Below, piece after piece: positions 1 to 8,506 of a stretch of 40,385 nucleotides of DNA. A model generated the notes under the pieces. That model saw only the letters and a program-made list of their open reading frames with translations. It was not told the DNA's origin and searched no databases. Location: assembly GCA_016784355.1 (NCBI GenBank), contig JADHUV010000022.1, positions 1 through 40,385 on the forward strand, given 5' to 3'. This DNA comes from Nitrospira sp. GTDB lineage: Bacteria > Nitrospirota > Thermodesulfovibrionia > UBA6902. The stretch's first letter is position 1. Every line of letters begins with the position of its first letter. The position numbers and the translations under genes were made by a program.

Positions 1-386
1 ATTCATCACTCGGGATTCGTCACTTGTCACTTTCTTTTTACGGATTAAAGCAAATTGACGAGTAGCGATTGACGAATTACAAATGACGAAGGGGAAAGAA
101 AAAGGAAAAATGGTGCCGAAGGGGGGATTCGAACCTCCAGATCCTAAAGGACACTAGATCCTGAACCTGGCGCGTCTGCTTGTCGTGGCTTTTATTTTTT
201 ACTTCGTCATTCATCACTCGGGATTCGTCACTTGTCACTTTCTTTTTACGGATTAAAGCAAATTGACGAGTAGCGATTGACGAATTACAAATGACGAAGG
301 GGAAAGAAAAAGGAAAAATGGTGCCGAAGGGGGGATTCGAACCCCCACACCCTAATGGACACTAGACCCTGAACCTAGCGCGTCTA
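1..386. repeat. 208-bp tandem duplication including tRNA-Leu 3' part
   Basis: Bases 1-177 are repeated at 209-385 with only a few differences, an offset of 208 bases. Each unit holds about 110 bp of TTCGTCA/TGACGAA-rich sequence forming an imperfect inverted repeat, then the 3' part of a tRNA-Leu gene on the minus strand. The right unit carries the complete tRNA and the left unit loses similarity in the 5' third of the tRNA. The window begins exactly inside the repeat, so further copies may lie to the left, and an assembly artefact cannot be excluded. Confidence 0.9.
111..178 (-). pseudogene. decayed tRNA-Leu copy (3' part only)
   Basis: Read on the minus strand this matches the intact tRNA at 319-404 from the CCA end through the T arm, variable arm and CAG anticodon loop. 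Similarity ends before the D arm, and the sequence beyond 178 cannot form the 5' acceptor strand. The T stem has lost a pair (an A stands where G is needed opposite C) and the anticodon stem is weakened. It is most likely a non-functional remnant of a tandem duplication. An abandoned attachment site is the alternative, since integrative elements often duplicate tRNA 3' ends. Confidence 0.7.
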
Positions 387-404
387 CCGTTCCGCCACTT
401 CGGC
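319..404 (-). tRNA. tRNA-Leu (anticodon CAG)
   Basis: The minus strand folds as an 86-nt class II tRNA. The acceptor strand GCCGAAG (398-404) pairs with CTTCGGC (323-329). An A discriminator and an encoded CCA follow. The anticodon loop is TTCAGGG, giving CAG. A long variable arm typical of tRNA-Leu is present (around GTCC...GGGT) and the T arm contains GTTCGAAT. A T-rich stretch directly follows the 3' end on the transcribed strand and may serve as terminator. Confidence 0.95.
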
Positions 405-440
405 TTAAATATTTAGCTTAAACAGTCTATAGTATAACCA

Positions 441-878
441 TTAATTTTGCAAAGGCCTCTGAGCGGGAATTATGAATGGGTTTTCTCCCGTAATACGAAT
501 CAGTTTCACAGGGTTTGAGCTAAACACTAAGGTTGACACCCCACCGTTTTCAATCTTGTTGCCGGTAAGTTGCCACTGGTTATACCAGTTAATGTTTACA
601 TGTACCTCTGTCCCTTTTATCTTGATGAGTTTTGTGGTGAGCTTAAGCTCTGCACTTTGAAAGATAAGGTTTGCCGCTATCGGCGCAAATTCGCTGCTAT
701 CAATCTGATTTAAAAGAATATCAGAGTCTTTGGCTTCATATGCGGTCTCAATGGTCTTGATACTGCTTATCACACTGGTAGCTAAAACAGAGTCATCTGA
801 TTGTTTGACGGCGTCTTTTCCGCAGCCTGCTAAAAACAGTGCGATTAAAATAGATAATGTGGCTAATAATTTTTTCAT
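441..878 (-). CDS. small lipoprotein of unknown function
   Basis: A predicted 145-residue exported lipoprotein. The chosen ATG at 878 gives a textbook signal peptide: MKK, a hydrophobic run, then the lipobox FLAGC with Cys at about residue 19. A longer frame from a TTG at 917 would bury this signal and is unlikely. The mature part is mixed alpha/beta with no motif I recognise; it contains one Trp-Tyr-Asn-Gln-Trp stretch near residue 98 and ends in a basic, proline-containing tail. It lies downstream of the multiheme cytochrome on the same strand, but a strong terminator (956-989) separates them, so it probably has its own promoter. The function is unknown and I would call it only a putative lipoprotein. 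Confidence 0.7.
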   Translation of the reverse strand: MKKLLATLSILIALFLAGCGKDAVKQSDDSVLATSVISSIKTIETAYEAKDSDILLNQIDSSEFAPIAANLIFQSAELKLTTKLIKIKGTEVHVNINWYNQWQLTGNKIENGGVSTLVFSSNPVKLIRITGENPFIIPAQRPLQN

Positions 879-955
879 TTCAGTGCCGATAAAGGTTATT
901 TTTGTGCAGCTCGTCAATTGTACTTGCTTGGAAGGTTTTTTTCAAGATTCCGCTC

Positions 956-989
956 AAAAAAAAGCCCTGCCAGGGTTGCCTGGCAGGGC
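956..989 (-). terminator. rho-independent terminator after the cytochrome gene
   Basis: An 11-12 bp GC-rich stem (GCCCTGCCAGG at 964-974 pairing through 979-989) has a 3-4 base loop. On the minus strand it is followed by a run of seven or more T. It lies just after the stop codon of the minus-strand cytochrome frame (1007). Confidence 0.92.
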
Positions 990-1006
990 GAAAACAGTTT
1001 CTATAC

Positions 1007-2224
1007 TTAGAATGTCACCTTTTTAGTTGCTGAATTGGTAACATCTTCCTTGCCCTCTTCATGGATAATCCTGAAGTTTGCTTCTATATTGGCTTCCGTT
1101 GTTCCTGCGGGAAGTTTGATAACCATAACTTCTGATTTTTCTTCAAGCGGGTGCAGTCCTGTGTTGAATCGTGACATCTTGGTGATATCCCATTCGTTCA
1201 GTCCTGCAAAGCCATCGGGCTGATCTTCAAAGTGGAGGTCATATACTGCGAATTCTTTTGTATCTGTGAATACTACCTTGCCATTCTGGTCTTTCACGGT
1301 CACATCCAGTGCCGTAGTAGGTATGTATACTCAACCATGGGGTATTTCATGCGGTGTGTTGTTTTTCAAATCAACCTTTGCAACTACCGCAGGAAATAAT
1401 TCATTAGTAAGATGATTGACGAAGGTGGTCTTCCATGCATCAACCTTCAGATCAATACCTTTGTTTACGAAATCTTTTTCAGTGACACCGGGGAAACGGT
1501 GGCTTGGGACTTCATCAACTTTTTCCATGTGACACTGCTGGCAGGTCTTATCTCCGCCCTTTGCCTGATACTCTTTATATGCGGTCTTTGTGGACCAGCA
1601 GTCAGTACCTTCTGGAACCTGGTCGCAACCGGTGTGGCACTGTGTGCAGAATTCAGTTGTCGTGAACATTTCTGACTGAACTGTCTCGTATCCGATTTCA
1701 TCTTTATGAGGCGTGTCCTTATTTCCTTTGGGACCATAAATAGTCATGGCCTGAGGATTTCCGTCTGCTGCTCCCTTTTCATTGTGGCAGACAAGACAGT
1801 TGATATTGATGCCGGAGAGTTTGTCTTTTGCGGCTTTTCTCATGCCTTCGTCTGCATCATCAACGGCCTGAATAACGAGTTCGGCAATCTTAGTGATTTC
1901 TTCATCCGGCAGAACCATTGTCTGGGGTGCGTGGCAACGCAGACAAGCGAGCTTTAAGAGCGGCCTTGTGGCTGCAGGGTGCTGGGACTTGTCCAGACCA
2001 TTAATGATAAAGGTCCTCCAGGTGCGCAATACCCTTGAATCTGTCAGTGACTGTGCATGCCACGAGTTTTTCCAGTCTGTGTGGATGTCTTCGTGACAGT
2101 CTGCACATTTATCAATATTGTACAGTGCTGCCAGTTCATCGATGGTGGCTGGCGGGTTTGCAGATGCAAACTGCGGCAGCATGGCCATAACGATGAGACA
2201 TACGGCGGTGATAAAAATCCTCAT
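1007..2224 (-). CDS. exported pentaheme c-type cytochrome with in-frame TGA (possible selenoprotein or nonsense mutant)
   Basis: The first 297 codons encode a signal peptide (cleavage near ASA, residue 22) and five CXXCH haem sites at about residues 40-44, 94-98, 143-147, 193-197 and 228-232. This is a periplasmic or surface electron-transfer protein of the multihaem cytochrome c554-like type. A TGA (1331-1333) follows HEIPHG. The same frame then stays open for 107 codons to TAA at 1007 and encodes a clear beta-rich domain (VTVKDQNGKVVF, LHFEDQPDGF, WDITKMSRF). That domain is the usual C-terminus of such cytochromes, where I recall a Cys after HxIPxG. There is no good restart: the only early candidate is a GTG at 1303 without a ribosome site. 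An AGGAGG site precedes the ATG at 2224. Alternatives for the TGA are selenocysteine, a nonsense mutation or a sequencing error. Confidence 0.8.
1297..1333 (-). promoter_or_regulatory. candidate bacterial SECIS hairpin after in-frame UGA
   Basis: Twenty-two bases after the UGA (1331-1333) the mRNA can form CGGCAC / GUG-A-CCG, a six-pair stem with one bulged A (1297-1314) and a five-base loop UGGAU. Bacterial SECIS elements are described as a short stem-loop within the coding region, with the loop about 16-37 bases after the UGA and a G in its first two positions. This one fits those loose rules, but the stem is short and such rules give many false hits. Confidence 0.35.
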
Positions 2225-2333
2225 ACTTCCTCCTTTAAAATTGGTGATTTATCTTTAATAAGACAGTACTCAGCCTCGTGTTCAGCTTATGCTTCTCTTG
2301 TCAGCGGAGTTCAGATATCAAAAGATGAAAAAT

Positions 2334-2364
2334 ATTATAATGCATTGGTGCTAAAGTTTGTCAA
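2334..2364 (-). promoter_or_regulatory. sigma-70-like promoter for the pentaheme cytochrome
   Basis: On the minus strand TTGACA (2359-2364) is followed after 19 bases by TATAAT (2334-2339). Both boxes are perfect and only the spacer is slightly long. It lies about 110 bases upstream of the cytochrome ATG at 2224. The divergent LysR gene has a separate TTGACA at 2508-2513. Confidence 0.55.
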
Positions 2365-2544
2365 GAGCGCTACATGAAATCGCATCTTACCGGCAACGCC
2401 GGTCTTGTAATCTCGCATTATTTTAATGGAGACAAAAAAAGTTTATTAATCAGGTGCTTCAGTAGTGTAATCTATTTATAATATTGGACAGAGAATGATC
2501 GGCATAATTGACATTTATAGTGCAATTAGGATAAGTTATTCTTC

Positions 2545-3456
2545 ATGGATGATCATAAATTAAAGGTGTTTTGTATTGTTGCGGAAACGAAAAGTTTCTC
2601 CCGCGCTTCAGAGATAATCAGGCTAACCCAGCCTGCCGTTAGTCTGCAGATTCAGGCCCTTGAGGAAACTTACGGGACTAAATTGTTTAATCGCTCCGGT
2701 TGTCTTATTGCCCTGACGAAGGAAGGGGAGATGCTCTATAAGTATGCCAAGGAAATCATCTCACTGTACGAGGCAGCGGAGAAGGATATAGGAGGTGTGA
2801 CCGGTTTGGTAAAGGGGGTTATCTCCGTTGGCGCAAGCTCCACAATTGGAAACTACATTCTGCCTTCAGTGATCGCAGATTTTAAGAGAAAATACCCGAA
2901 GGTCGGTGTACATATTAGAGTTGCCAACACAAAGACTGTTATTGAGTATCTTAATGCGGGCAGTTGTGATATAGGTCTGGTCGAAGGGGAGATCAATAAG
3001 CAGAAATTAAAGATCGAAAAGCTTATACCTGATGAGATGGTATTTGTAATGTCCCCTCACCATCCGTTTGCAAAAAAGTCCAGCATATCGATACTTGAGC
3101 TTGCCAAGGAGCCTTTGATTGTACGAGAAGAGGGTTCCGGTACGCGCCAGATGATTGAAAAATACCTGTCCAAACATGGCATAACTCAGTCGCAGTTGAA
3201 GATCACTATGATCATGGGCAGTACTGAATCGATCAAGAATGCAGTAGAGGAAGGTCTCGGCACATCAATACTTTCAAGATGGGCAACCCGGAAGGAATGT
3301 ATGTATGGAAGCTTGAAGGTTGCAAATTTCAAGGAAGAAAAATTCGTCCGTGACTTCTCTATGGTGGCCAAGAAGTCAAAAGAACCGCCGCATACCGTGG
3401 AACAGTTTATGGAGTTTCTCAGGCGTTACCCCTATGGTAAACTCCTGAACGCTTAA
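2545..3456 (+). CDS. LysR family transcriptional regulator
   Basis: A 303-residue LysR-type regulator of standard length. It has an N-terminal winged helix-turn-helix (residues about 4-62, with FSRASEIIRLTQPAVSLQIQ as recognition region). A two-lobed periplasmic-binding-like effector domain follows (about 90-295), with the typical GSTESIKNAVEEGLGTSILS stretch that resembles the CysB/CbbR group. It is transcribed divergently from the pentaheme cytochrome, the usual position for a LysR protein controlling its neighbour. From memory, it resembles a LysR group that databases name selenium-metabolism associated. That would suit the TGA-containing neighbour, but I cannot verify it. A TTGACA at 2508-2513 could be its -35 box. 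The effector is unknown. Confidence 0.9.
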   Translation: MDDHKLKVFCIVAETKSFSRASEIIRLTQPAVSLQIQALEETYGTKLFNRSGCLIALTKEGEMLYKYAKEIISLYEAAEKDIGGVTGLVKGVISVGASSTIGNYILPSVIADFKRKYPKVGVHIRVANTKTVIEYLNAGSCDIGLVEGEINKQKLKIEKLIPDEMVFVMSPHHPFAKKSSISILELAKEPLIVREEGSGTRQMIEKYLSKHGITQSQLKITMIMGSTESIKNAVEEGLGTSILSRWATRKECMYGSLKVANFKEEKFVRDFSMVAKKSKEPPHTVEQFMEFLRRYPYGKLLNA

Positions 3457-3616
3457 AGTATCACTCCCATTCATCCAGTGGTCACTAAAAGCGCTGAGAT
3501 CGTGATTATCTGGTCATAAGTAGTTTTTACATTTGCCGTATATGTAAGTCCTGCCCTTCATATTTTTATAGCGTCCTGCTTGGATGATCCTTTTTTCTTT
3601 TACGAATAGCTTTGTT

Positions 3617-4351
3617 TTATTTACCGAAGAGGCCCTTTATTGCACCGCCGACTGTTTTTTCCATGGTTCGTCCGATAGTTTTTCCAATGTCTTTCAGAGG
3701 GCCTGCTACAGATGTCAGGATATTGGTGTTCACCTCGGCCAGGACCTGCTCCATCACCTTAGCCATGGTCGTGCCATCTTTATCTTTTCCAATATTTCTG
3801 AGGGTAATATCCGGCAGGTCTGTTGATATTGTCTCGCCGTTAAGAGCTGCAACACTGATATTGACCTTGCCGTTTTTCAGGGTAAAGAGTCCAATCTGAA
3901 TTTTCTTATCTTTCCCTGCTTCAGCCTTAACCTGTTTGCCTTTTGAGGTGCCTCCGCTTGATCCTGCCAGAGACCGAACATTGGCAAGGATGGTTTTTAT
4001 GTTGTCGCCTTTACCGCCCTTTTCATATGTAATGTCAGGAGCATTGATGTAGATCTCATTGATTATGATTTTATCGGAAAAGATGGACTTCACATCCAGT
4101 GCTATACGAATCTCATTAAGCCTGAAGGCATAGTCTGTCTTGAAGCCCTCCGGGTTGCCTATAAGCAGATTCTTAAGTTGTCCCTTGCCTGTAAAGAGAG
4201 ATATATCAGCCTTTTGCAGGCTTATTGTTGTTCCGGTTGCGATGGGGCCTATAGTCTCAATGCCTCTTTTTATTATGGTGTTAAGGGAGAAACCAACAGC
4301 AAGTATGATGATAATAAGCAGGAGTGGTATGGCGATCAGGATTTTTTTCAT
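3617..4351 (-). CDS. AsmA-like membrane-anchored periplasmic protein
   Basis: A 244-residue protein with one N-terminal membrane segment (residues about 4-26, MKK then a long Leu/Ile run) and a periplasmic part. The stretch after it (ISLQKADISLFTGKGQLKNL, then IRIALDVKSIFSDKIIINEI) is typical of the N-terminal repeat of AsmA/DUF748-type proteins, which are linked to outer-membrane lipid transport. It is much shorter than full AsmA and ends in a glycine- and lysine-rich amphipathic tail (VGGAIKGLFGK). An AAGGAG ribosome site precedes the ATG. It stands alone between the LysR gene and the hexaheme cytochrome, with no visible operon partner. The family assignment is moderately sure and the function is unknown. 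Confidence 0.75.
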   Translation of the reverse strand: MKKILIAIPLLLIIIILAVGFSLNTIIKRGIETIGPIATGTTISLQKADISLFTGKGQLKNLLIGNPEGFKTDYAFRLNEIRIALDVKSIFSDKIIINEIYINAPDITYEKGGKGDNIKTILANVRSLAGSSGGTSKGKQVKAEAGKDKKIQIGLFTLKNGKVNISVAALNGETISTDLPDITLRNIGKDKDGTTMAKVMEQVLAEVNTNILTSVAGPLKDIGKTIGRTMEKTVGGAIKGLFGK

Positions 4352-4467
4352 GAGAGAGCTCCTTTTTAAACATTATGTATAAAAAACTTATTTATGCACT
4401 GGTGATACATGAGTAATATCATACACTTATCATTGAAAGATGCAAGGGCTGAAGTATGAACTGCTTA

Positions 4468-5247
4468 TCAGGGAATAAAGTCACTATGACAGCGCTGGCA
4501 CTGCAAAGGAGGGAAGGATACCTTGCCGTGACAGACCCCGCAGTATTTTCCAGCGAAGATGTCATTCATTGAAAAAAACGTCACGGGGCCTTCCAGTGTT
4601 TCATATATGAGGGGGTGGCAGCTGTCGCAGCCATTCCAGATTGCATGTTTATCATGTGAGAAAATTACACGCGGCATATTGCGATTCTTAGGTCTCAGCT
4701 CAATTTCACCGTAGCGGGACATTTTCTGGATTTTTTCTGTTATCCCGTCCACTTTATGCTGCAGTTTGATTATCCCTGTTTTCTCGGCCTTCATCCAATC
4801 AATGCCATTGCCGAATTTTCCGCGGGGAAAGCCCTTGGTATATTTATAAAAACTATTTTTAAAGGCTACTTTTTTTTCGTATGAATGGCAAAACTCACAA
4901 GTGTCCGGTCCTCCCCTGAGAGAGTCAAAGGCATCTTCCCCGTTATGACATATACTGCAGGATGGTCCATCGACATCAAAATGTTCTGAAACATCTGAGC
5001 CGCCTGCTTTCATGGCATAGCCTATATCTACGTGGCATACCTTGCATGTATACTTTGCCCTGTGAAGCCAGTGGTTAAACACGACTGGAGCGATGTTATT
5101 AGCCTCTGAATAATTATTCATGACTACATTGGCATATTCATGGTTAGGTACTCTGGGCTTTCTGTATAAAGATGGTTCGGTCTGTGCGTAACTGTTGAGG
5201 GTAATCAGCGCAGTGAGTAGCAGAGCAAATGTCAGCCTGTTTAACAT
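4468..5247 (-). CDS. exported hexaheme c-type cytochrome
   Basis: A 259-residue periplasmic cytochrome. I start it at the ATG at 5247, because the longer frame begins with TTG and adds residues in front of a good signal peptide (LTFALLLTALITLNSYAQ). Six CXXCH motifs occur at about residues 68-72, 97-101, 117-121, 207-211, 236-240 and 250-254. Two are preceded by the FxHxxH...CxxCH pattern (VVFNHWLHR, VIFSHDKHA) of the cytochrome c3/c7 class, where the upstream His is the distal haem ligand. It probably shuttles electrons between membrane and periplasmic enzymes. The partner is not evident from neighbours; the next gene upstream is an MFS transporter on the same strand. Confidence 0.88.
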   Translation of the reverse strand: MLNRLTFALLLTALITLNSYAQTEPSLYRKPRVPNHEYANVVMNNYSEANNIAPVVFNHWLHRAKYTCKVCHVDIGYAMKAGGSDVSEHFDVDGPSCSICHNGEDAFDSLRGGPDTCEFCHSYEKKVAFKNSFYKYTKGFPRGKFGNGIDWMKAEKTGIIKLQHKVDGITEKIQKMSRYGEIELRPKNRNMPRVIFSHDKHAIWNGCDSCHPLIYETLEGPVTFFSMNDIFAGKYCGVCHGKVSFPPLQCQRCHSDFIP

Positions 5248-5481
5248 AGATGTACTTAGCGGCAACAATTATTATGGTTAAGGGGTTAGGACAAATAAAA
5301 GAGACCTGAGCAATTATTGTATCTCGCTTCTTTCTTAAAGGCAATAAATATAGATTCCATCTATAAAGCATCAGGCAGGGAACCGGTGACTCTTATGTTG
5401 AGCCTGAGGCCCTTAATGGAAGAGTATGTCTATGTCCAGTGCCTGTTCCAGGAGATGTTCTATTTCTATGATTTCATCGGG

Positions 5482-6696
5482 CTACATCCTTAATATTCCC
5501 CTTTTCTTCAATAGAAGCAGTATTGTCCCTGAAAGACAGAGGATCGCTCCGGTAGTAAGTGCGGTGCGTGTTCCTGTGAAATGCGCGAGGCTTCCGAGAG
5601 TGAAGTTTCCAAGCGGGGCCATCCCGAGAAACATGGTAGTGAAGGCGCTCATCACCCTGCCCCTCATCTCATCCGGCACTGAAAGTTGGATAATGCTGTT
5701 TACCGTGGCTATTTGATTGATAGCCCCGAATCCGATGAAAAAAAGCATTGTATATGAAAGCCATGTGAGTTTTGAGATCGAAAAAATTATAAGAGCTATT
5801 GAAAAGGTAATGCCAGCGCCGGCCATGATAAGGCCTTTGCGAGTGCTGCCGCCCCTGAATGACAGCAATACTGCTCCGGTAAAGGCGCCTGCCCCTGCAA
5901 ATCCCATAAGAGTTCCCAGGCCTGTCGGGCCGGTTTGCAGTATGTCCTGAGCATACACCGGCAGAAATGATATATATGGAAAACCGAAGAAGCTCATTGT
6001 GCCGACGAGCAGTAGGAGCGGGTATACTTCCTTGTTGTGGTATATGTAGCTGATGCCCTGACGTAAAGATTGTTTGATTCCGATTTTTTCGGCAGAGCTG
6101 ACTGCTTTGTGCGGGAGACGCATTGTTGCAAGCGCGAATATAAAGGCACTGAAACTAAGGGTGTTGATGAAAAAACATAATGCAGGCCCGAATTGCACTA
6201 TAAGAAGACCTGCTATAGCCGGGCCTATCATGCGGGCGGCATGAAAGGCGGTGGAATTAAGTGCTATCGCATTGAGCAGATTATCCGGACCGACCATATC
6301 TATTAGAAAGGCCTGCCGTGCCGGGATCTCAAAGGCGTGTACTGTTCCAATGAGGAATCCCAGTATCAGTATGTGCCATACCGTCAGCTGTTCGTAATAT
6401 GTGAGAAGTGTAAGAGTAAGGGTCAGGAGCAGAAGTATAAGGTGGGCGCTGATCAGGATTTTTCTCCTTGGATGTCTGTCTGCCAGCACGCCCCCTGCCA
6501 GCGTGAAAAGCAGGATAGGCGCTGAGGCGGCTGTCCCTGCTAATCCGAGATAAAACGGCGAGTCAGTCATCCTGTACACCAGCCACCCCTGGGCCATTTG
6601 ATGCATCCATGTTCCCGTAAGTGATATTAATTGCCCGGCCCAGAAGAGACGAAAATTTGAGTGTTTTAAGGCCGGAAGAAAATTGATAATATTCAT
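5482..6696 (-). CDS. MFS exporter (MFS_3 / enterobactin-exporter-like)
   Basis: A 12-helix major facilitator with the opening LKHSNFRLFWAGQLISLTGT found in the MFS_3 exporter group and the loop 2-3 signature GGVLADRHPRRKIL. The likely job is efflux of a small molecule; the substrate is unknown. Of two possible ATGs, 6696 is preferred. The other (6729) would leave only 8 bp between this gene and the divergent znuA-like gene, too little for two promoters. The product is then 404 residues. After the TAG stop the same frame stays open for about 19 more codons, which I treat as chance. The divergent arrangement with the metal ABC operon could mean shared regulation, but this is not shown. Confidence 0.88.
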   Translation of the reverse strand: MNIINFLPALKHSNFRLFWAGQLISLTGTWMHQMAQGWLVYRMTDSPFYLGLAGTAASAPILLFTLAGGVLADRHPRRKILISAHLILLLLTLTLTLLTYYEQLTVWHILILGFLIGTVHAFEIPARQAFLIDMVGPDNLLNAIALNSTAFHAARMIGPAIAGLLIVQFGPALCFFINTLSFSAFIFALATMRLPHKAVSSAEKIGIKQSLRQGISYIYHNKEVYPLLLLVGTMSFFGFPYISFLPVYAQDILQTGPTGLGTLMGFAGAGAFTGAVLLSFRGGSTRKGLIMAGAGITFSIALIIFSISKLTWLSYTMLFFIGFGAINQIATVNSIIQLSVPDEMRGRVMSAFTTMFLGMAPLGNFTLGSLAHFTGTRTALTTGAILCLSGTILLLLKKRGILRM

Positions 6697-6731
6697 TGTG
6701 GGTAATGATAACACAACAGCATTCGGCATAT

Positions 6732-6767
6732 CGGTGAATGCATAAATATTATGTTATAATCTTATCC
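6732..6767 (+). promoter_or_regulatory. divergent promoter region with TATAAT and Zur-like half site
   Basis: A perfect TATAAT lies at 6755-6760, seven bases before the GTG at 6768, so transcription from it would give a nearly leaderless mRNA. The overlapping ATGTTATAAT matches one half of the gamma-proteobacterial Zur box; the other half is poorly conserved. No convincing -35 box is visible. Confidence 0.3.
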
Positions 6768-7757
6768 GTGAACTCGCCAATTAAGATAATAATAATTATG
6801 CAGGTGCTGCTGATGCTTATATCGTGTCAGCAGCAGGACAGTAGTACAAAAGCGGGTGCCAGTGCTATTGATGGAAACCGGCAGTCCGAAGGTGCCGGTC
6901 TGAGGGTTCTGACTACTATAGCTCCCCTTTACAGCTATGTGAAAAACATAACGGGAGATTCTGCAAGCGTGCAGAACTTGCTTCCTTACGGGGTCGGTCC
7001 TCATGAGTACTCTCTCAGTCCTGAAGACATACAGAAAATTAATGATGCTCAGATAATTATTACTAACGGGATAAAGCTGGAAGCCTGGCTAGGCAAGGTG
7101 CTGGATCCTGAAAACAAAATGGATGGGGCCCACCCGGATTCAAAAGGGCGTGTCATAGTGAATTCCAGCAGGGGTATTGAAGTTATTAACGGGGATCCTC
7201 ATGTATGGCTTTCGCCAAAAAATGCGATAGTGCAGGTTAGTAATATACTGGATGGCCTGGTCAGGGTGGATCCTGCTAATAGCGAAATATATATCAACAA
7301 TGCGGCCAGGTATACAGAACGCCTTAAGACTCTTCACAATGAGATAGAGACTGAGATTGCAGCCTGGCCGAAGAAAGAGTTTGTGACATTTCATTCTGCC
7401 TTTTTATACTTTGCAAGGGACTATGGGCTAAAGCAGGTCGCGGTGATACAGCAGAGACCCGAGGAAAACCCTTCTCCTCAACGCATAGCAAATGTAATAA
7501 AAACTATCCGCTCACTCGGAATAAAGGCAATTTTTTCAGAACCTCAGATATCACCTAAAATCGTTAAGGCCATTGCAAATGACCTTAATATACAGGTGTA
7601 TAATCTTGATACTCTGGAGTCCGGTGCTCTGTATCCCGAGTGGTATGAAGTACGTATGCGGGCTAATCTGGAGGTGCTTAAAATGGTGCTGAGCAGGCCC
7701 GTAATGAAGAGCCCCGGAATCCATATCAGCCCGGAGGCTGCACCCCTCGGCAAGTGA
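6768..7757 (+). CDS. znuA: ZnuA-like zinc/manganese ABC transporter substrate-binding lipoprotein
   Basis: A cluster A-I metal-binding protein of 329 residues from the GTG at 6768 (an ATG at 6738 is the alternative). The hydrophobic leader ends in LMLISC, a lipobox. Metal ligands expected for the family are visible: His in GPHEYS, His in DPHVWLSP, His in TFHSAF and Glu in FSEPQIS. The His-rich loop that marks many zinc-specific ZnuA proteins is absent, so manganese or another metal is possible. It overlaps the ATPase gene by 4 bases (GTGA) and the permease follows, forming a complete importer operon. It captures the divalent metal in the periplasm and hands it to the permease. Confidence 0.88.
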   Translation: MNSPIKIIIIMQVLLMLISCQQQDSSTKAGASAIDGNRQSEGAGLRVLTTIAPLYSYVKNITGDSASVQNLLPYGVGPHEYSLSPEDIQKINDAQIIITNGIKLEAWLGKVLDPENKMDGAHPDSKGRVIVNSSRGIEVINGDPHVWLSPKNAIVQVSNILDGLVRVDPANSEIYINNAARYTERLKTLHNEIETEIAAWPKKEFVTFHSAFLYFARDYGLKQVAVIQQRPEENPSPQRIANVIKTIRSLGIKAIFSEPQISPKIVKAIANDLNIQVYNLDTLESGALYPEWYEVRMRANLEVLKMVLSRPVMKSPGIHISPEAAPLGK

Positions 7758-8506
7758 TTGCTCTTAGCGTTGATAATCTATGTGTGAAGGCCGGCGACCT
7801 GCACCTGGTGGAAAACGTCTCCTTTGCAGTGGAACAGGGCAGTATTATCGCGATTATAGGCCCTAATGGCGCTGGAAAAACAACACTTATAAAAGCTATT
7901 TTGGGACTTATACCTTACGGGCCTGGCACTGTATCTTTTTTTGGCAGGGAACAGGACGGCAGGCCTGATGATATCAAGCTTGGCTATGTACCCCAGAAAA
8001 TTGATTTTGATCGTACCTTCCCTCTTACAGTTTATGAACTTTTAAGTTTTTCTGTGCCGCCGTTTTATTCTCTTTCTTTAAATATGAAACGTAAAGAGCA
8101 GGAACATATTTATATGCTGCTTCAGAAAGTGGGAGCAGGAGATCTGCTGCGCAGGCAGGTGGGCAGCCTTTCGGGAGGTGAACTGCAGCGTGTGATGATA
8201 GCAAAGGCCCTGGTTAATAATCCTGCAATTCTTGTGCTTGATGAGCCGGCCTCCGGCGTCGATATAGAAGGACAGGAGCGTTTTCATGAGTTGGTTAGAA
8301 GGCTTAACAGGGACACCGGACTTACGGTGCTTCTCATTTCGCATGATCTGAATGTGGTTTATCGTTATGCTGATAATGTGCTTTGTATGAATCGCAGACT
8401 TATATGCACTGGAAAGCCTGAGGTCGCCTTGACCGATGAGGTGATAAAGAGCGTTTATGGTGAGATGATGGGGGGGTATATTCATAGCTGTCATGACCAC
8501 GATTAG
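7754..8506 (+). CDS. znuC: ZnuC-like metal ABC transporter ATPase
   Basis: A 250-residue ABC ATPase. Walker A GPNGAGKTT lies at 36-44, the Q-loop at VPQK (79-82), signature LSGGELQRV at 139-147 and Walker B ILVLDEP at 159-165. A D-loop and the switch His in LLISHDL follow. The start is a GTG overlapping the stop of the binding-protein gene, so translation is probably coupled. The C-terminus has a small His/Cys/Asp cluster (HSCHDHD), which may touch metal but is probably incidental. It powers uptake by the ZnuB-like permease, whose start overlaps this gene by 14 bases. Confidence 0.92.
   Translation: MIALSVDNLCVKAGDLHLVENVSFAVEQGSIIAIIGPNGAGKTTLIKAILGLIPYGPGTVSFFGREQDGRPDDIKLGYVPQKIDFDRTFPLTVYELLSFSVPPFYSLSLNMKRKEQEHIYMLLQKVGAGDLLRRQVGSLSGGELQRVMIAKALVNNPAILVLDEPASGVDIEGQERFHELVRRLNRDTGLTVLLISHDLNVVYRYADNVLCMNRRLICTGKPEVALTDEVIKSVYGEMMGGYIHSCHDHD

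Noticed and set aside
5424..5481. Open frame continuing about 19 codons after the TAG of the MFS gene (DEIIEIEHLLEQALDIDILF)
   Set aside because: It looks amphipathic, but TAG is a normal stop for several other genes here and the MFS protein is already full length.
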